Part shown: piece by piece, positions 1 through 19,546 of the stretch | Layout of the letters: every line of letters starts with the position of its first letter | Numbering within the stretch: the first letter of the stretch is position 1 | Source of the DNA: Sphagnum compactum | Taxonomy: Eukaryota > Bryophyta > Sphagnopsida > Sphagnales | DNA: 64,000 bases | Direction: 5' to 3' | NCBI GenBank assembly: GCA_965153455.1 | Contig: OZ234498.1 | Span: 11,160,001-11,224,000 of the forward strand | Position numbers and translations under genes: made by a program | The notes under the pieces: model-generated | Told to the model about the DNA's origin: nothing | The model's database searches: none | What the model saw: only the letters and a program-made list of their open reading frames with translations

Positions 1-254
1 AGCCATATGGTGGTACAACTTTAAGCAGTCCTGGAATGAAGAATCACATGCCAAAAAACAAACACTGTCTGTGTGAGTAAGAAATAAATTGCAAGCAGCA
101 AGAGCAAAGCCTCTTCCCAAAGGCAAACCCAACTGAAATCAAAACCCCAAGGACAATTACCCTTTCTTTGCATGGATTTCTTCAGCACACATACATACCT
201 GCAAAATGACCCACATGCACATTGAAGATGGAAACTTTACTTCTACAAGTTTCT

Positions 255-258
<4 letters not shown>

Positions 259-299
<41 letters not shown>
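259..299. repeat. (GA)n microsatellite
   Basis: An uninterrupted GA dinucleotide run of about 20 units lies in intergenic sequence. No gene is visible around it. Confidence 0.95.
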
Positions 300-302
<3 letters not shown>

Positions 303-356
303 ACTCAGTTTGACAATTTCCCACTTCAGTCAATGAACTAACCACCCACTAATATA

Positions 357-610
357 CCCTAAACCCTAACTACCCATCACTATATGCAAATAGCTGGTAG
401 TGGGTATCTAGTTCAGCTGAAGCCATGAAACTAGAGTCACCCTAAACCCTAACTACTCACCACTATATGCAAATAGCTGGTAATGGGTATCTAGTTCAGC
501 TGAAGCCATGAAACTAGAGTCACCCTAAACCCTAGACCCTAACTAACTATGTGCAAATGGAGGGTAGTTCACCTCAAGCCTTGAAGTAAAGCCACTACAA
601 ACCCTAAACC
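357..610. repeat. 83-bp tandem repeat with telobox-like CCCTAAACCCTAA
   Basis: Two nearly identical 83-bp copies start at 357 and 440, and a third degraded copy starts at 523. Each opens with CCCTAAACCCTA, the plant telomere/telobox motif, and contains TATATGCAAATAGCTGG. No coding potential is seen. It is a short minisatellite, not a true telomere, because the motif occurs only once or twice per unit. Confidence 0.85.
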
Positions 611-3600
611 TAAACCTAGCTAGCTAGGAGCTCCTATAAAAACCTTGGAGAATTTTCTTTTTGTTAGGTATTTGGAGGACATTACCAAGGTGAAATGTGC
701 CACTCCTTTAAAGATATGGGGTTATGGGAAGGTGTAGTATATAGGTACTATAGTTATGGTCATTCAAATTTTATTTGAATACATAAGGAAAAACACCTTG
801 AAATTAAAGATTTCAAAGTTGTCGAATTGCAATCTAATAATAAATGTAGTGCAAAACTTTTATTTTGCATTGTGATAGTGCAAGAGTAAATAAGTATTAT
901 TCTTTGATATATTCACAAACATTGGGATAATTTATAAGGTTCATTGTTAAAACCATCCTTCCCACAAACAATTCAAACATGATCACTTGTTAACTCCAAC
1001 ATAGCTCCAATTGCATTATACTAGAGTTAACATTAATGTAGTTCTTGAAACCATGTAGTAGAGTCCACTATAATACACAAACAATATTAGCTCCGATATA
1101 GTAACATTGAAGAATACATGCAATCCCCTTTGTATAAAATCATCTTTTTCACCAATTTCTTGAAGGTATGTGTTCATTTTTGTGGCAAAATTTTGCAACT
1201 TGGCAAATTATTTTTCAAAAAATGAAAAACACCCAAAAAAATCTGATTTTTAGGGAGTCTTTTGCAAATTTTTAAAACAAAAATAATGAAACTATCCATA
1301 TCTTGACCTAGGCACTTCTTAGGTCGTCACTTGTAGCAGCACTTTTGTAAAAATGCTATAGTCTACCTAGGAGAATTGCCATTTAATGCTAATTAATTAT
1401 GAGGAATTTGAAAGAAAAACCTTGGTTGAAGGTGTTACTACTTTTTCTTTTTGGCAAATTTTTAAATTTTTTTGAGCTAAAAAATGTGATTTCAACACAT
1501 TCAAACAATTTATGTAAAAAAAAAGACCATACTTTGCTAGATTTTGAAAAAAAAACCAAGACATTGTCAAATTTCTACAACAAGTTCCAATAGGTAGCCA
1601 AAATATAAGAAGGTTCTTAAATTTCTATATTTTCATAGGTCTATAGCCAAATTTGGCTAAATCTAACTGTGTATGATCAACAATTTGCCTACATCACAAA
1701 TTGAATGAAAAAAAACCCCTTGGTTAGTACTAGTGTTCAAAGAATGTTGTCTTTTGAAAAATAAACATCAATTTAAACATGCACTATCACTTTTGTATGT
1801 CATATGCCTTAAGTTTCACTAGGATTTTTTCTCTCCTTTTAACACAATGAAATCAAGTTTTTACTTAAATGGCAAATATTTAAATAATCTCTAGACTTTC
1901 CTCTAGATAAATCATGTTAATTTAAGTAGGTAGATTAGATATATACATTATCCCAATTCTTTAAGGCAATTAAATCGTTCTTCTTTGCAACTATTTGTCC
2001 AAATTACTTTTGCTTCAAGAAACTTGAAAATAAAATAATTATGTATAATACTTTATGAATATATTTAGTTAAATGAGTTTTTTAAAATGATATAATCATT
2101 CATTATTTTGTATTAATCTTCAAATTTTGCATCATAAAACTAGATTTTTAGTAAGTTTGTTTGAAATGCAAGTAATTTCAAAATGAAATTTTTTGTAATG
2201 AATTTTTTTGTAAAATATGTGATAAATAGGTTCTAACATATTTTTTATTTTCTAGTAGAACTAACTTTCCAGAATACATGATCTTTGTCTTGTATCTAAA
2301 TCATACAAGACAAAACTAAAGACACTCTTCTTCTTCTTCTTCTTTGTCCATTTTATCTTGCTTGGACTTACATAATGGAAGAAAACCAACTACCTAATAT
2401 GCAAAATCAACACATACTTTTTAACACACTCTTCATATTCTTCAAAGATTGATTAATGAAAACGCCAACCTAAACATATTTCACAAAATATGTAATATAT
2501 CATGAGGGGGCCACACCTCGAGGTGCAAAAGGAACCTTCCACCTTCTTGGTGACTAACTATGCACACCTAAAGGAGGCATGATTCAAGGATCTAAAGTAC
2601 CCTTCTCTAACACCAAAAGTATTGCATGATTGCTTTACAAAACCCCAATAACAAGCCTTTTCATTTTCAAACCATATTTCCATCATTTGTATCATAGTTT
2701 AGGAGATCAAACCATGCTTTCAATTCTCACCTATTTTAGGTATTTGTACAAATGAAAATTGAGCATACACACTAGATACAAGAAACTACCACCGTCGAGA
2801 AAACAATTTAGATTTTTGTTTTGCAAGAGCTATATTCAAGAAGAATGGGCTTCATCCATTTCACACACACGCACACAACAAAATAATGCAAAACACATAC
2901 TAACCCACATGTTGAATATATCTAAAGAAGTGGGAAATTTTGATCCTTGCACTCCATCTCCCACTAAAGTTGCTTGAAAATCAGCCTATCTCCAAACCCT
3001 AAAACTTATTGTTTAAGCTACCTTCTATTGTATCACACTCAAGTGAAATTTGCTAGCGTATATTTGGAGGGCACCTTCGATTGTTGAATATCCCTTGTAG
3101 AAAAGAGGAGGGATATTACACCTACTCCTTTAAGAATGGGAGGGATCGCATGACTACTTATAGGCATAAGATGCCTCTCTCGTAAGGAGGAAGCATAGCA
3201 ACCCTCCTTTTGGCGGGTACTCATTAGATATCTAGGGGAAAAAATGATAGTGGCATTTCCATAAATGAAACACTCACTACATAGGCTACTATACTCTATA
3301 ATGAATCTAAACACAATATCCTTGCCTTGTAGGCAAGGCCAACAACCAAAGGGAACATACTCTAGGGTAAAGGACACTAAGGAAAGATGTAATAAAAGAT
3401 TTCACACAACCCATTTAATTCCCTCGCCTCAAAAGCAATTTGCCAACTACCAACAATCACTTTCCCCTTAAGCCCACTAAAGAAAGCAAAAAAAAAAAAA
3501 AACCCCAATTAAATTTTTATATATAGAGCTTTTGTCCCAACTCCTCATACTAGCTCACTTCATTGGGTAAAAAATTGTTTTAATTAAAATTTCATCCCCA

Positions 3601-3760
3601 CTTTAGATAACCCAAAAAAGGACTCACCAAACATCATCAAATATATATTATCTATCAAATCTATTTTCTTTTTCCCAATAGGTTTGCAACAAAACTACTA
3701 GTAGAAGTTGTAGTTGTGTACTAAGTAGAAGTAGTAGTAGTAGTAGTAGTAGAAGTAGTA
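611..3760. other. AT-rich intergenic stretch, no gene seen
   Basis: The sequence is AT-rich with homopolymer runs and short accidental ORFs that resemble no protein family I know. A (CTT)n run lies near 2327-2343 and a GTA/GAA-rich run near 3720-3762. I see no exon-like conserved peptide, RNA gene or intact transposon. Confidence 0.6.
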
Positions 3761-3762
3761 AT

Positions 3763-3990
3763 TCATCAATGGGTTTTCATCACAAAACTTGGTGTTTAGA
3801 AAATGTCCTACTTTTGGGGCAATTTTTTCTAGGATACAAAAAACTTGGGTGGTGAATCAGGTCCCAATACCTAGTAGGTATTTGATGAATGAGTTTTCAT
3901 GAACAAACTTGGTGTTTTGATTGTCCTACTTTAGGTGCAAAAAAATTTTGGGGGGGATGAAAATCTTGGGTGGTGGTGGTGGTCATGTTC
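3763..3990. repeat. ~120-bp tandem duplication upstream of the demethylase gene
   Basis: A segment starting with a CATCAATGGGTTTTCATC-like sequence at 3763 recurs in diverged form at about 3882. Both copies run through an ACTTGGTGTTT core and a GTCCTACTTT core and end in CTTGGGTGGTG. It is non-coding and lies about 1 kb upstream of the first coding exon. Confidence 0.7.
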
Positions 3991-4559
3991 CCAAGTTCCT
4001 TCCAACCCTATGTGTTCTTAGATGTAGATCTTTTTTGTGTTTGCTAGAAAAAATGCAAGGTGGATGCAATTGCTGTGTAGATGAAGGCAAACAAATTTTG
4101 TAGCTTTAGGGTGAGGTGGGGGGAGTGGGAGATAAAAGCTCTCCTCTTTGTTCTCCCTTGAGATTGTAGGTTATTTGCCCTCATGGGTTATTTTGCCTTC
4201 TTCATCATCAACATCATCACTTTGTTGCTGATCAAAAGTAGCAGGTTCAGATTGTGATGCATAACAATAAGAACAACAACAACAACAACAAAGAACAACA
4301 AGAAGAAAAAGTGGTAGTACTAGTACTAGGAGTAGCACCACAAGCTCGAGCATCCAAGCAAAGAAAGGTATCCCTTTTGGGTCAATCTAGATCCGGAAGC
4401 AGTAGTAGGTATGTACTTGAATTTGGGGGTTGAATAACTTAGTTGCAGCACAAAGCCAAAAAAAAGAAGTAAAAACCCCGTTGTTGGATTTGATGGAGAG
4501 TTGAAACTCATTGTGTTGGGACTTGGTAGAGAGTTGAAAACCCCATTGTGTTTTGGATT

Positions 4560-5001
4560 TGGTGGAGAGTTGACTGGTAGGTAGCAGGAGGGGAAAGATA
4601 AAAGAGAGAGAGATGGCAAGAACTTACAATCCATGCTAGAGCAGAAATTTTGGGGATGGTGGGAGATGGGAGGTGGGGGAGGGGAGGGAGGGTTGGGGGA
4701 AGAGGAGGAGGAGGAGGAGGAAGAGCAAGAGGAGGAGGAGGAGGAGGAAGAGCAAGAGGTGCTCTTTGTGTGTGGTGGGTGTTTTGAAGAAATTACAAAA
4801 TTACATGGTTTGCAAGTGTTGGTGTTTTGTTCTGCTTCTTAAATCATCATCATCACCATCTTCTTCTTCTTCTTCTTCTTCTTCTTCTTCTTGGTCTTCT
4901 CTGATGTGGAGTTTGCCATTGAAGTTTACCATGGTATGGAGTAAGTGAAGCAAGAGAGAGGGGTGGGTGGGTGGGTGGCTTTGTTCAAGGCATCAATCAT
5001 C
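4560..5001 (+). promoter_or_regulatory. Probable promoter/5' leader of the JmjC demethylase gene
   Basis: The sequence turns purine-rich and then pyrimidine-rich just before the predicted start codon at 5002. It holds a G-rich block at 4652-4699 with at least four runs of three or more G, a (GGA)n tract at about 4700-4756 and a (TTC)n tract at 4860-4892. A short upstream ORF, ATGGCAAGA..., opens at 4612 and closes after eight codons. The transcription start is not identifiable, so the split between promoter and leader is unknown. Confidence 0.5.
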
Positions 5002-12950
<7,949 letters not shown>

Positions 12951-13250
12951 ACCCCTTGCCCTACTTGGATGGTGGGGGGGAGCAAGAGACAGACTATGAG
13001 AGAGAGACAGAGAGAGACAGAGAGAGGGGGGAGAAAGGAATGGTTTTTGCATTTGTATCTGTAGTGGGGCAATTTTTTGTCATGGTACTTCCAAAAGGGG
13101 TTGTAACAGGAGCTTTGGGCAAGCACCCATTGTGCTAGAGTTGCCAAATTGCTCTCTTTTGTGAAAGATACAAAACTATTGTGGGAGTAGCAAAGCAAAC
13201 TCCTTCACTGTATAATATCATCTGCAACCAGAATAGGGCAGGGTGGCTCT
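12951..13250 (+). other. Probable 3' untranslated region of the demethylase gene
   Basis: The sequence directly follows the TGA at 12948-12950. It contains a GAGAGACAGAGAGAGACAG purine tract and keeps the moderate base composition of exonic DNA before becoming AT-rich. No unambiguous polyadenylation signal was identified, so the end is arbitrary. Confidence 0.4.
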
Positions 13251-16200
13251 TTGGGGACTGAAGGTTGATACCATTTGCTCTTAATGGTAAGAAAGAGGAT
13301 TCTCCCTCAGCACCATTAACTTCAAACTATAGATTTGTGTGATCATCTTGGGCAGCAGAGCTCAGATTTGTGTCTTCTTTTTTTGGTCTTCTTCTACGTT
13401 TGGAAGGTCTCATGTGCCCACTAATGATCTTAAAAATCAGTTTTGTCAGATCTCGGAACTTCACAGCTCCTGGAAACCTAATTTATTGTTTGATTTGCCT
13501 CACTGATTTTCCAAGCTTCAAGTGAGACAGAATCTGCAAGTTCATACATTATTATTCCCAAGTGATTGATTTGGCTTGCAACCTGTGTCGCTTGGTTTCA
13601 GGTTTTGAGTCCGTTTTTGGTTCCTGATTCTATGGATTGCGGGTTCTGCACGTAGCTTGCAACTAGCGTTGGCTGGTTCTGCATCAGCGTCTGGATCCAA
13701 AAACCAATAATCGGCCAACACTGGTTCATATCCACTGTTTGTGCAGCTATCCAATTCTCCTGAAACAACCATCCCGTTTCTCCATTGTCCATTCCCAAAT
13801 TTGAGGACAATGGAGAAATGAAAGCATTGGGTGTTGAATGGTTTGCTCAATCTTCTTCCCACCAATGTTCTAGAAATTCATAAAATACACAAGACACGGG
13901 ATGGATGGAATTGCTTGTTAGAGATCCAAAAAAGGTTGAAATCGTAGATGAACAATAAATTGCTTAACTAATTTGCATTTGGTGTCGTAGTTAGAATCGA
14001 ACCTTTTTTTTCTTTGCACTTCCACAAGTGCTAAAAGAAGTTTGATCCTAAATGTGATGATTCCCAATGTAAATCTTGAGATCGACAACCAAAGGAGGAT
14101 GATTACCAACACCATTGCATTAAATGTAAATCATAGCAAAATATCATACAAAGTTTTGTTATTTGATTTTTTAAAATTGGCCTTTATAGATAACACCATA
14201 GAATGTGACAAAATGAAAAATATATCCCAAAAAAAAAAGGGTTGGATTGAATGTTATTTTAAGGATAACACTATTACATAATGTATAATCCAATTTTGGC
14301 TAGTCCTTAGTGTTTTTTAAATACCCAATAAAGTAGGCTCTTTGATTTTGGATTTTTTCAATTGCCACACGAGGTATCAAATACCGAGCTTTTGAAAAAC
14401 AAATGAACTCAATGGTAACAATTTGAGTATGTAAACAATACCTTAGTTACCAATTTCTTTGGGTATTATTTTAACAATACTCACCTTTTATGCATAAGTG
14501 GTGGTTTTAGAATAACCACACAAGAATTGCCTAATACTCGCCGCCCATTATGAAGGTCGATTTTTTTTTAATACCTAAATTTAAAATTACTTAGCATGAC
14601 ATCAAAATAGGTTTTAAGGTTTAGGTTTGTTTTCTTTTGGTGAGTTCTAGGTTTTTAAGGCTAATGACAAAAAGGGTCTAAGGTTTAAAAATAACCTTTT
14701 TATTTTAAATGTAAATTTTCAAACCATATATAGGTAGGTTATTAGGTTTTTTTCCAAAATGACATTAAACCAATGTTAAGGTCTTGGTTAGTATTTACAA
14801 AATTAATACCAAGGAGGTAAGATATTTAATTAATTCTCATCAAATTTCAATAATAGTCAAGCTAACAATTACATGCCCTAAACCCAACTAGTTACTCAAG
14901 TCAGAAACCAACATCTAACCAACAATGGTATAATCTTGCTCATGGTTTGTTTTTTTTCTAAATATCAAAGCTAAATTGCAAATATTTTTCTCATTAGGCA
15001 ATAGGGCTTATGCCAATTTCTTGAGGAAAATGGGGGGGGGAGGGCTCCAATACATTGGTTGTTAAATCTAATTAGTTATATAATAGGATTATGTTTATTT
15101 TAAAAATCAAGATATAATTAATATAAGGTATGCATTAATCCTTAGTATTAAAATATATAACATATGTATTTAATATTTTTAATAAATACATATGATATGC
15201 CAAAAGAATATTAGTCTTATCAAATGACTTTACCATGTTCAATTGCATCTTCATTACTCATCATTCATCACAACTTCAAACATTAAAACTAAATATTTAA
15301 ATAAATATAAGATATCAAAATTTGATGCAAAAAAAAAAAAAAAAAAAACTAGAATTTATGTATGAAGTCAAATCTCACCATCCATTGGAAAGTAGTCACT
15401 TGTGATTTTTCCCTAGGTGACAATTGGGGCCATCAAATTTAGGGTTAGTCCTTCCTCCAAGGAACACTTGGACATGGTTGATGTCACCATAATATATGGT
15501 ATCTATTCAAATGGCTTGCTACCACTATTGTTGGTTTATGTGATTCATATGAAGTGGTGTAGTGGTTTTTTTATATTCAATCCAATCCCTATATGGTTTT
15601 TGCAAATTATTGAAGAAAGTGGAAAACATTTGAAGATGGAATTTATCTCACGGTGAGATATGGAAATCGAGCTTTTTCAAAATATTTGTAGTCATCGTTG
15701 CTTTGCACTTCCCCCCTTCCCCCTCCCTAGTTTCCAAAGGGGTCACCATTGAAACCCTAAACATTTGATAAGCCAAAAATGGTTTTTTTGAAATTTTTAC
15801 TTTTAATCAATCTAAAAAACCTGTAAATGAATTTTTTTTCAAATTATTTTGTTTGGTCATGTGAAGTGTGGTTGTAGACTTCAAATAACATGCTGACTAA
15901 AAATTTTCATTTCAATTTAAAGGGGGGGGGGGGGGGATGACGACAACACAAGCAACAACGTTTTAAAAGGTGGGGGTTTTGTTAAATATTAGAGCCAATC
16001 CATCACGAAATGGTAAGTTTTAGATCATGTTGCACCTTTACGGGATGGGGGCATATGGAGAAAAGGTTACACTATTGTTGTGTGGTTATCAGAGTAATTC
16101 AATTATTTAGGCGCAATTTCAATTTCGATTACTTAGAACTTATTCAGAATTGAAGCGAAGTTACAAAACCAGCTAAAATCAAAATCGGGGGTATTTGTAG

Positions 16201-16370
16201 GTTATAGAACTAAAGGAAAACAAACCCCCAAGTTCACAAAAGGCCATTTGTTATAATCGGATCTAGTTCCACAATTACACCATAACCAAAACCAAACTTT
16301 CTTTTTTTCAAAATATCGTTTATAATTTTGACTATTTTTTAGGGTTTAGGGTTTGCGTCTTTGCAGGCTA
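13251..16370. other. AT-rich intergenic stretch, no gene seen
   Basis: Only short, non-conserved ORFs occur. Notable items are a homopolymer A run near 15330-15348, a G run near 15921-15936 and a small AT-rich palindrome of about 12-bp arms around 15161-15196 (CATATGTATTTA and its complement). Confidence 0.55.
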
Positions 16371-16378
16371 AATGTGTT

Positions 16379-16491
16379 GCTCAACTTGCTTCAATTTTCT
16401 TCAAGTTTTTTTTTTGGTGCTCAACTTGCTTCAACTTTCTTTAAGCTTCCTTTTACTCTTCAACTTGCTTCAAGTTTCTTTAAGCTTCTTT
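16379..16491. repeat. ~40-bp tandem repeat, three copies
   Basis: TCAACTTGCTTCAA recurs at 16381, 16421 and 16460, each followed by a TTTCTTTAAGCTTC-like segment. The period is 39-40 bp. It is non-coding. Confidence 0.85.
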
Positions 16492-16499
16492 CAAAGTAT

Positions 16500-16995
16500 G
16501 TTGTTCACTAGCTTAATCCTCTTCTTGATCATGATGTTGTTTGTGATCACCATGGTCTTGATCATATTTTTCATTGTGATGTTGTCCTTGACCTTGAAGT
16601 TGATTTTCTTTTTTAGTGGTTGGCAATGGCACTCCTCATGGAGATGTTGGTCGTGACGATGGTCACATCAAGATCATTAATCATCATCATGGTGAACTTT
16701 TTTTTTCCCCAATAAGTTGTTATTGGTCTTCTTCCTGTTCGTGATGTTGTTCACGACCGTGTTGGCCCTTGTCATCTTCTTTTGTGTGGTGTTGTTCGTG
16801 ATCACCTTGGCCCTTGTCTTCTTTTGTGTGATGTTTGTGATCACCTTGGTCTTAATCGTCTTCCTCATTGTGATGATGTTTGTGACCGCCCCAATCTAGG
16901 TCCTTTTTTTGAGCGTGATATTGTTCATGATCGCTTAAGTTTTGGTCTTTTTTTTAATCATGATGTTATTTGTGATTACCCTAGTTTTAAAGTTT
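16500..16995. repeat. Diverged ~50-bp tandem array (GTTGTTCGTGATCACCTTGG core)
   Basis: At least eight degenerate units carry GTGATGTTGTTTGTGATCAC or a close variant, followed by CTTGGCCCTTGTC or a T-rich linker. The hydrophobic ORFs on both strands are by-products of the repeat. No protein family is recognised. Confidence 0.75.
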
Positions 16996-17659
16996 AAAGC
17001 CATGGAGGACTTGTCAATTTACCAAGTGAAAAGGTGATCTACCTTGGTGAGTTTGAATTGGAGGTTGATCGTTGTGGTTTTGCATCAATTTTTATTGCAT
17101 TGCGAACGCCACCCTAACAAAGAATTTTACAACCAAGGATACTACTACACAACCTTGGGCTCTACTAGCTAAACAAAAAGAATTTTGGAAAACTAAGAAT
17201 CACACTACCACATCTTAAACTTTCTTTGCATGACCAAAGACATATTTTTCAAAGGTAAACTCTAGTTTTAACCTTCCTAAACAATTGACGTGTGTTTTTT
17301 GTTATCATGTTGCCTCAGTTGTAGGATGGAAGAAGGCCATCATAATCTATAAAACAACAAATGAGATTTCTACAACACATAATCATCTTGAGATTACACA
17401 TTGGCAAGTTTGGGCTAAATGGATTGGATGAAAAAAAGATGGGCCAAAAGGAGAAGTGGGAAGTGGCCTATAAAAGGTTTTGCCCCACCCCTTCTACCAT
17501 TTCTTTTTTTTGGGTAATGTTACCCATTACATCAAGGATGATCTTCAATAGAAATAGTTTGACTTAGATATCTTAGTTGTGGATGAATTGGTTCATGCAC
17601 AAAGAATCATAACATGTTTTGGCATTATTCATAACTAAGGAGTTGGTGCCATTGTCTTA

Positions 17660-18250
17660 TGTTGAACTTCCATTTTAAAAAAAGGTTATTCTTGAGATAT
17701 AATCCTTGTCTTAATTTTCCATGTAGGCAAGTTTTTGTCAATGAAATTTTGACTAATATTGCAAAACAGACCAAAGAAAATTACGTTTTTTCAACCTTCG
17801 AATCTTATAATTTGTGTACATTGTCTTTTGATCTATGGATGTGTAGAGCAAGAGTGGACACATTATTCTCATTGCGCACTTTTTGAATGAATTATGGGAA
17901 CTTTATCATGTAATATTTGGTTTTTTTGAGACAGTAGAAACTTATGGGACTACATTGGCTTTGCAAGTAAATGAAGTACTAGAAAAACATGGGTTCAATG
18001 CTCAAGTTATTGCATATGTCAAAAATGAAGGGGGTAATATTTCAACCATGACCCAAGCTTTGACTTTTGTTGTTTCATGTGAAAATTTCGGTTTGACACA
18101 TCTATCTATGGGGTCATTTTGGGGGCATGTTATGTATAAATGTTGTCAACATGCCATTAATGATTCCATAATTTGTGTTGGTCTAACCATTATTTCCATC
18201 AAAGAATCATAATCTATTTTGTGCAAACTTATCAGTTGGACCAAAAAGAA
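17660..18250 (+). mobile_element. hAT-superfamily transposase remnant, N-terminal/central part
   Basis: The + strand translation 17725-17885 and, after an in-frame stop at 17883-17885, 17889-18250 reads as a hAT-like transposase catalytic region. Diagnostic peptides are SFDLWMCRARVDTLFSL, FGFFETVETYGTTLALQ, AYVKNEGGNISTMTQAL and CQHAIND, resembling plant hAT proteins with FDLWMS and KDEGANL motifs. The stops and loss of frame show it is dead. The matching C-terminal region lies at 19051-19546, and sequence resembling a different element class lies in between. Confidence 0.75.
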
Positions 18251-18500
18251 TGGGTGAAGATGACATTTTTAAATGGAACCTTAAATGAAAAAATTTACAT
18301 GTTTTAGCCAGAAGGTTTTGTTCATCTAGATCACCCAGAAAAGGTTTGTAGACTTTTCAAAACAATTTATGGGTTAAAACAATCATCACAAATGTGGTAT
18401 GAAAGATTTAATTCTTACCTTTTGCAAACTAGGTTCACAAAATGTGTTGTTGATCCCAATGTTTATATCAAATGTGTTTCAACTCATTTTGTAATGTAGT
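18251..18500 (+). mobile_element. Ty1/copia reverse-transcriptase fragment, nested in the hAT remnant
   Basis: Translation gives TFLNGTLNEKIYM, a TAG stop, PEGFVHLDHPEKVCRLFKTI and YGLKQSSQMWYERF, ending in VVDPNVYIK. These are hallmark copia reverse-transcriptase blocks (FLNG, PEGF, YGLKQ..W). The stop inside the ORF and the lack of gag, integrase, RNase H or recognisable LTRs make this a short dead fragment. Its position between two halves of a hAT transposase suggests insertion or rearrangement into that element. Confidence 0.85.
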
Positions 18501-19050
18501 GTGTACACATAGTAATTCCCAATACAAAGGCATGGGAATGGTCATTAAATGTGTTGGCAAACAAAAGGCTTTCCAAATTGTAAATAAGTGTTCATAGGCC
18601 AAATATACATTTCTAAAAAACATGTACACAAGAATTTCATTATTTTCATGCATGAATGTTTAAACTAAACACACTATATAGATTTCAAATTCAAAAGATA
18701 ACAAGACAACTTTAGGAATGTAATTACAAATGAACAAAAATACAAAAGATTCAAACTCACCTCATTAAATAAGCTAGGTGGTTCTTATTAGTAACTAAAG
18801 CAATTATTTAATTAAGTAAGAACTAATAAACTAACTAATGATTAGTTAGTTAATATATATACAGATTTTAAATTAACATTTATAAAAGTCACATTTGCAT
18901 TTAATACATCTTAACATCTCATCAACAAGATAACTAAAATTGACACTTATAAAAGTCAAATATGTGCGTACTATAGGGTTAACATTGAGTATGATAGAAA
19001 GATATTGTTCTCGTTCCTTACTTGTGCATACAAGATCCTAAACCTTACTA

Positions 19051-19546
19051 ATGCAAATGAAAGAAACACATGTAGTTATGCATCCCATAGTTCCCAATCT
19101 ACAAGTTTTGTGTGATGTCATGGAAAGTGATGATGATATGGCACTATTAGCGGTGAAAGAACAATTAATCCATTTTAGGACCAAGAAAGTCAATGAGGAG
19201 GAATGCAAAAATCCATTTGCATGGTGGAAAACACAAGGTATATTTTTCTTATGTTAGGTTTGTAGCTTGATAAATTTTGGGGATTGTGGGATTTCGAATT
19301 GAGGCAAAAAGAGTCTTTTGTATTGCAAATATGTGCACAAACCAATGACGTTCTCATTTGGGCATGGATAATCTTGAGATGCTTATAAGCATTTACAAGA
19401 ATTGGCATAATGATATATGTGTTAGCAGCTTTCCATCATTGATGGAAAATTTCATGGAAATGGAAGAAGCTTCAATGGATGAGAATGAGGATGTAATTGC
19501 ATCATTCAAGTTCTTGGACATGGATGAAAGCAACTATAGGGTTTAG
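19051..19546 (+). mobile_element. hAT transposase remnant, C-terminal dimerisation region
   Basis: Readable pieces are KVNEEECKNPFAWWKTQG (to about 19240), then after frame breaks GMDNLEMLISIYKNWHNDI, FMEMEEASMDENEDVIASF and LDMDESNYRV. The pattern of acidic residues, NP.AWW and a later NL..LI.IYKNW block fits the hAT C-terminal dimerisation domain. Several stops and frame shifts between 19240 and 19360 mark it as a relic. With 17660-18250 it probably forms one disrupted element of about 1.9 kb. Confidence 0.75.

Noticed and set aside
13542-13865. Minus-strand 107-codon ORF
   Set aside because: It shows no recognisable motif, no neighbouring exons and no codon pattern; probably chance.
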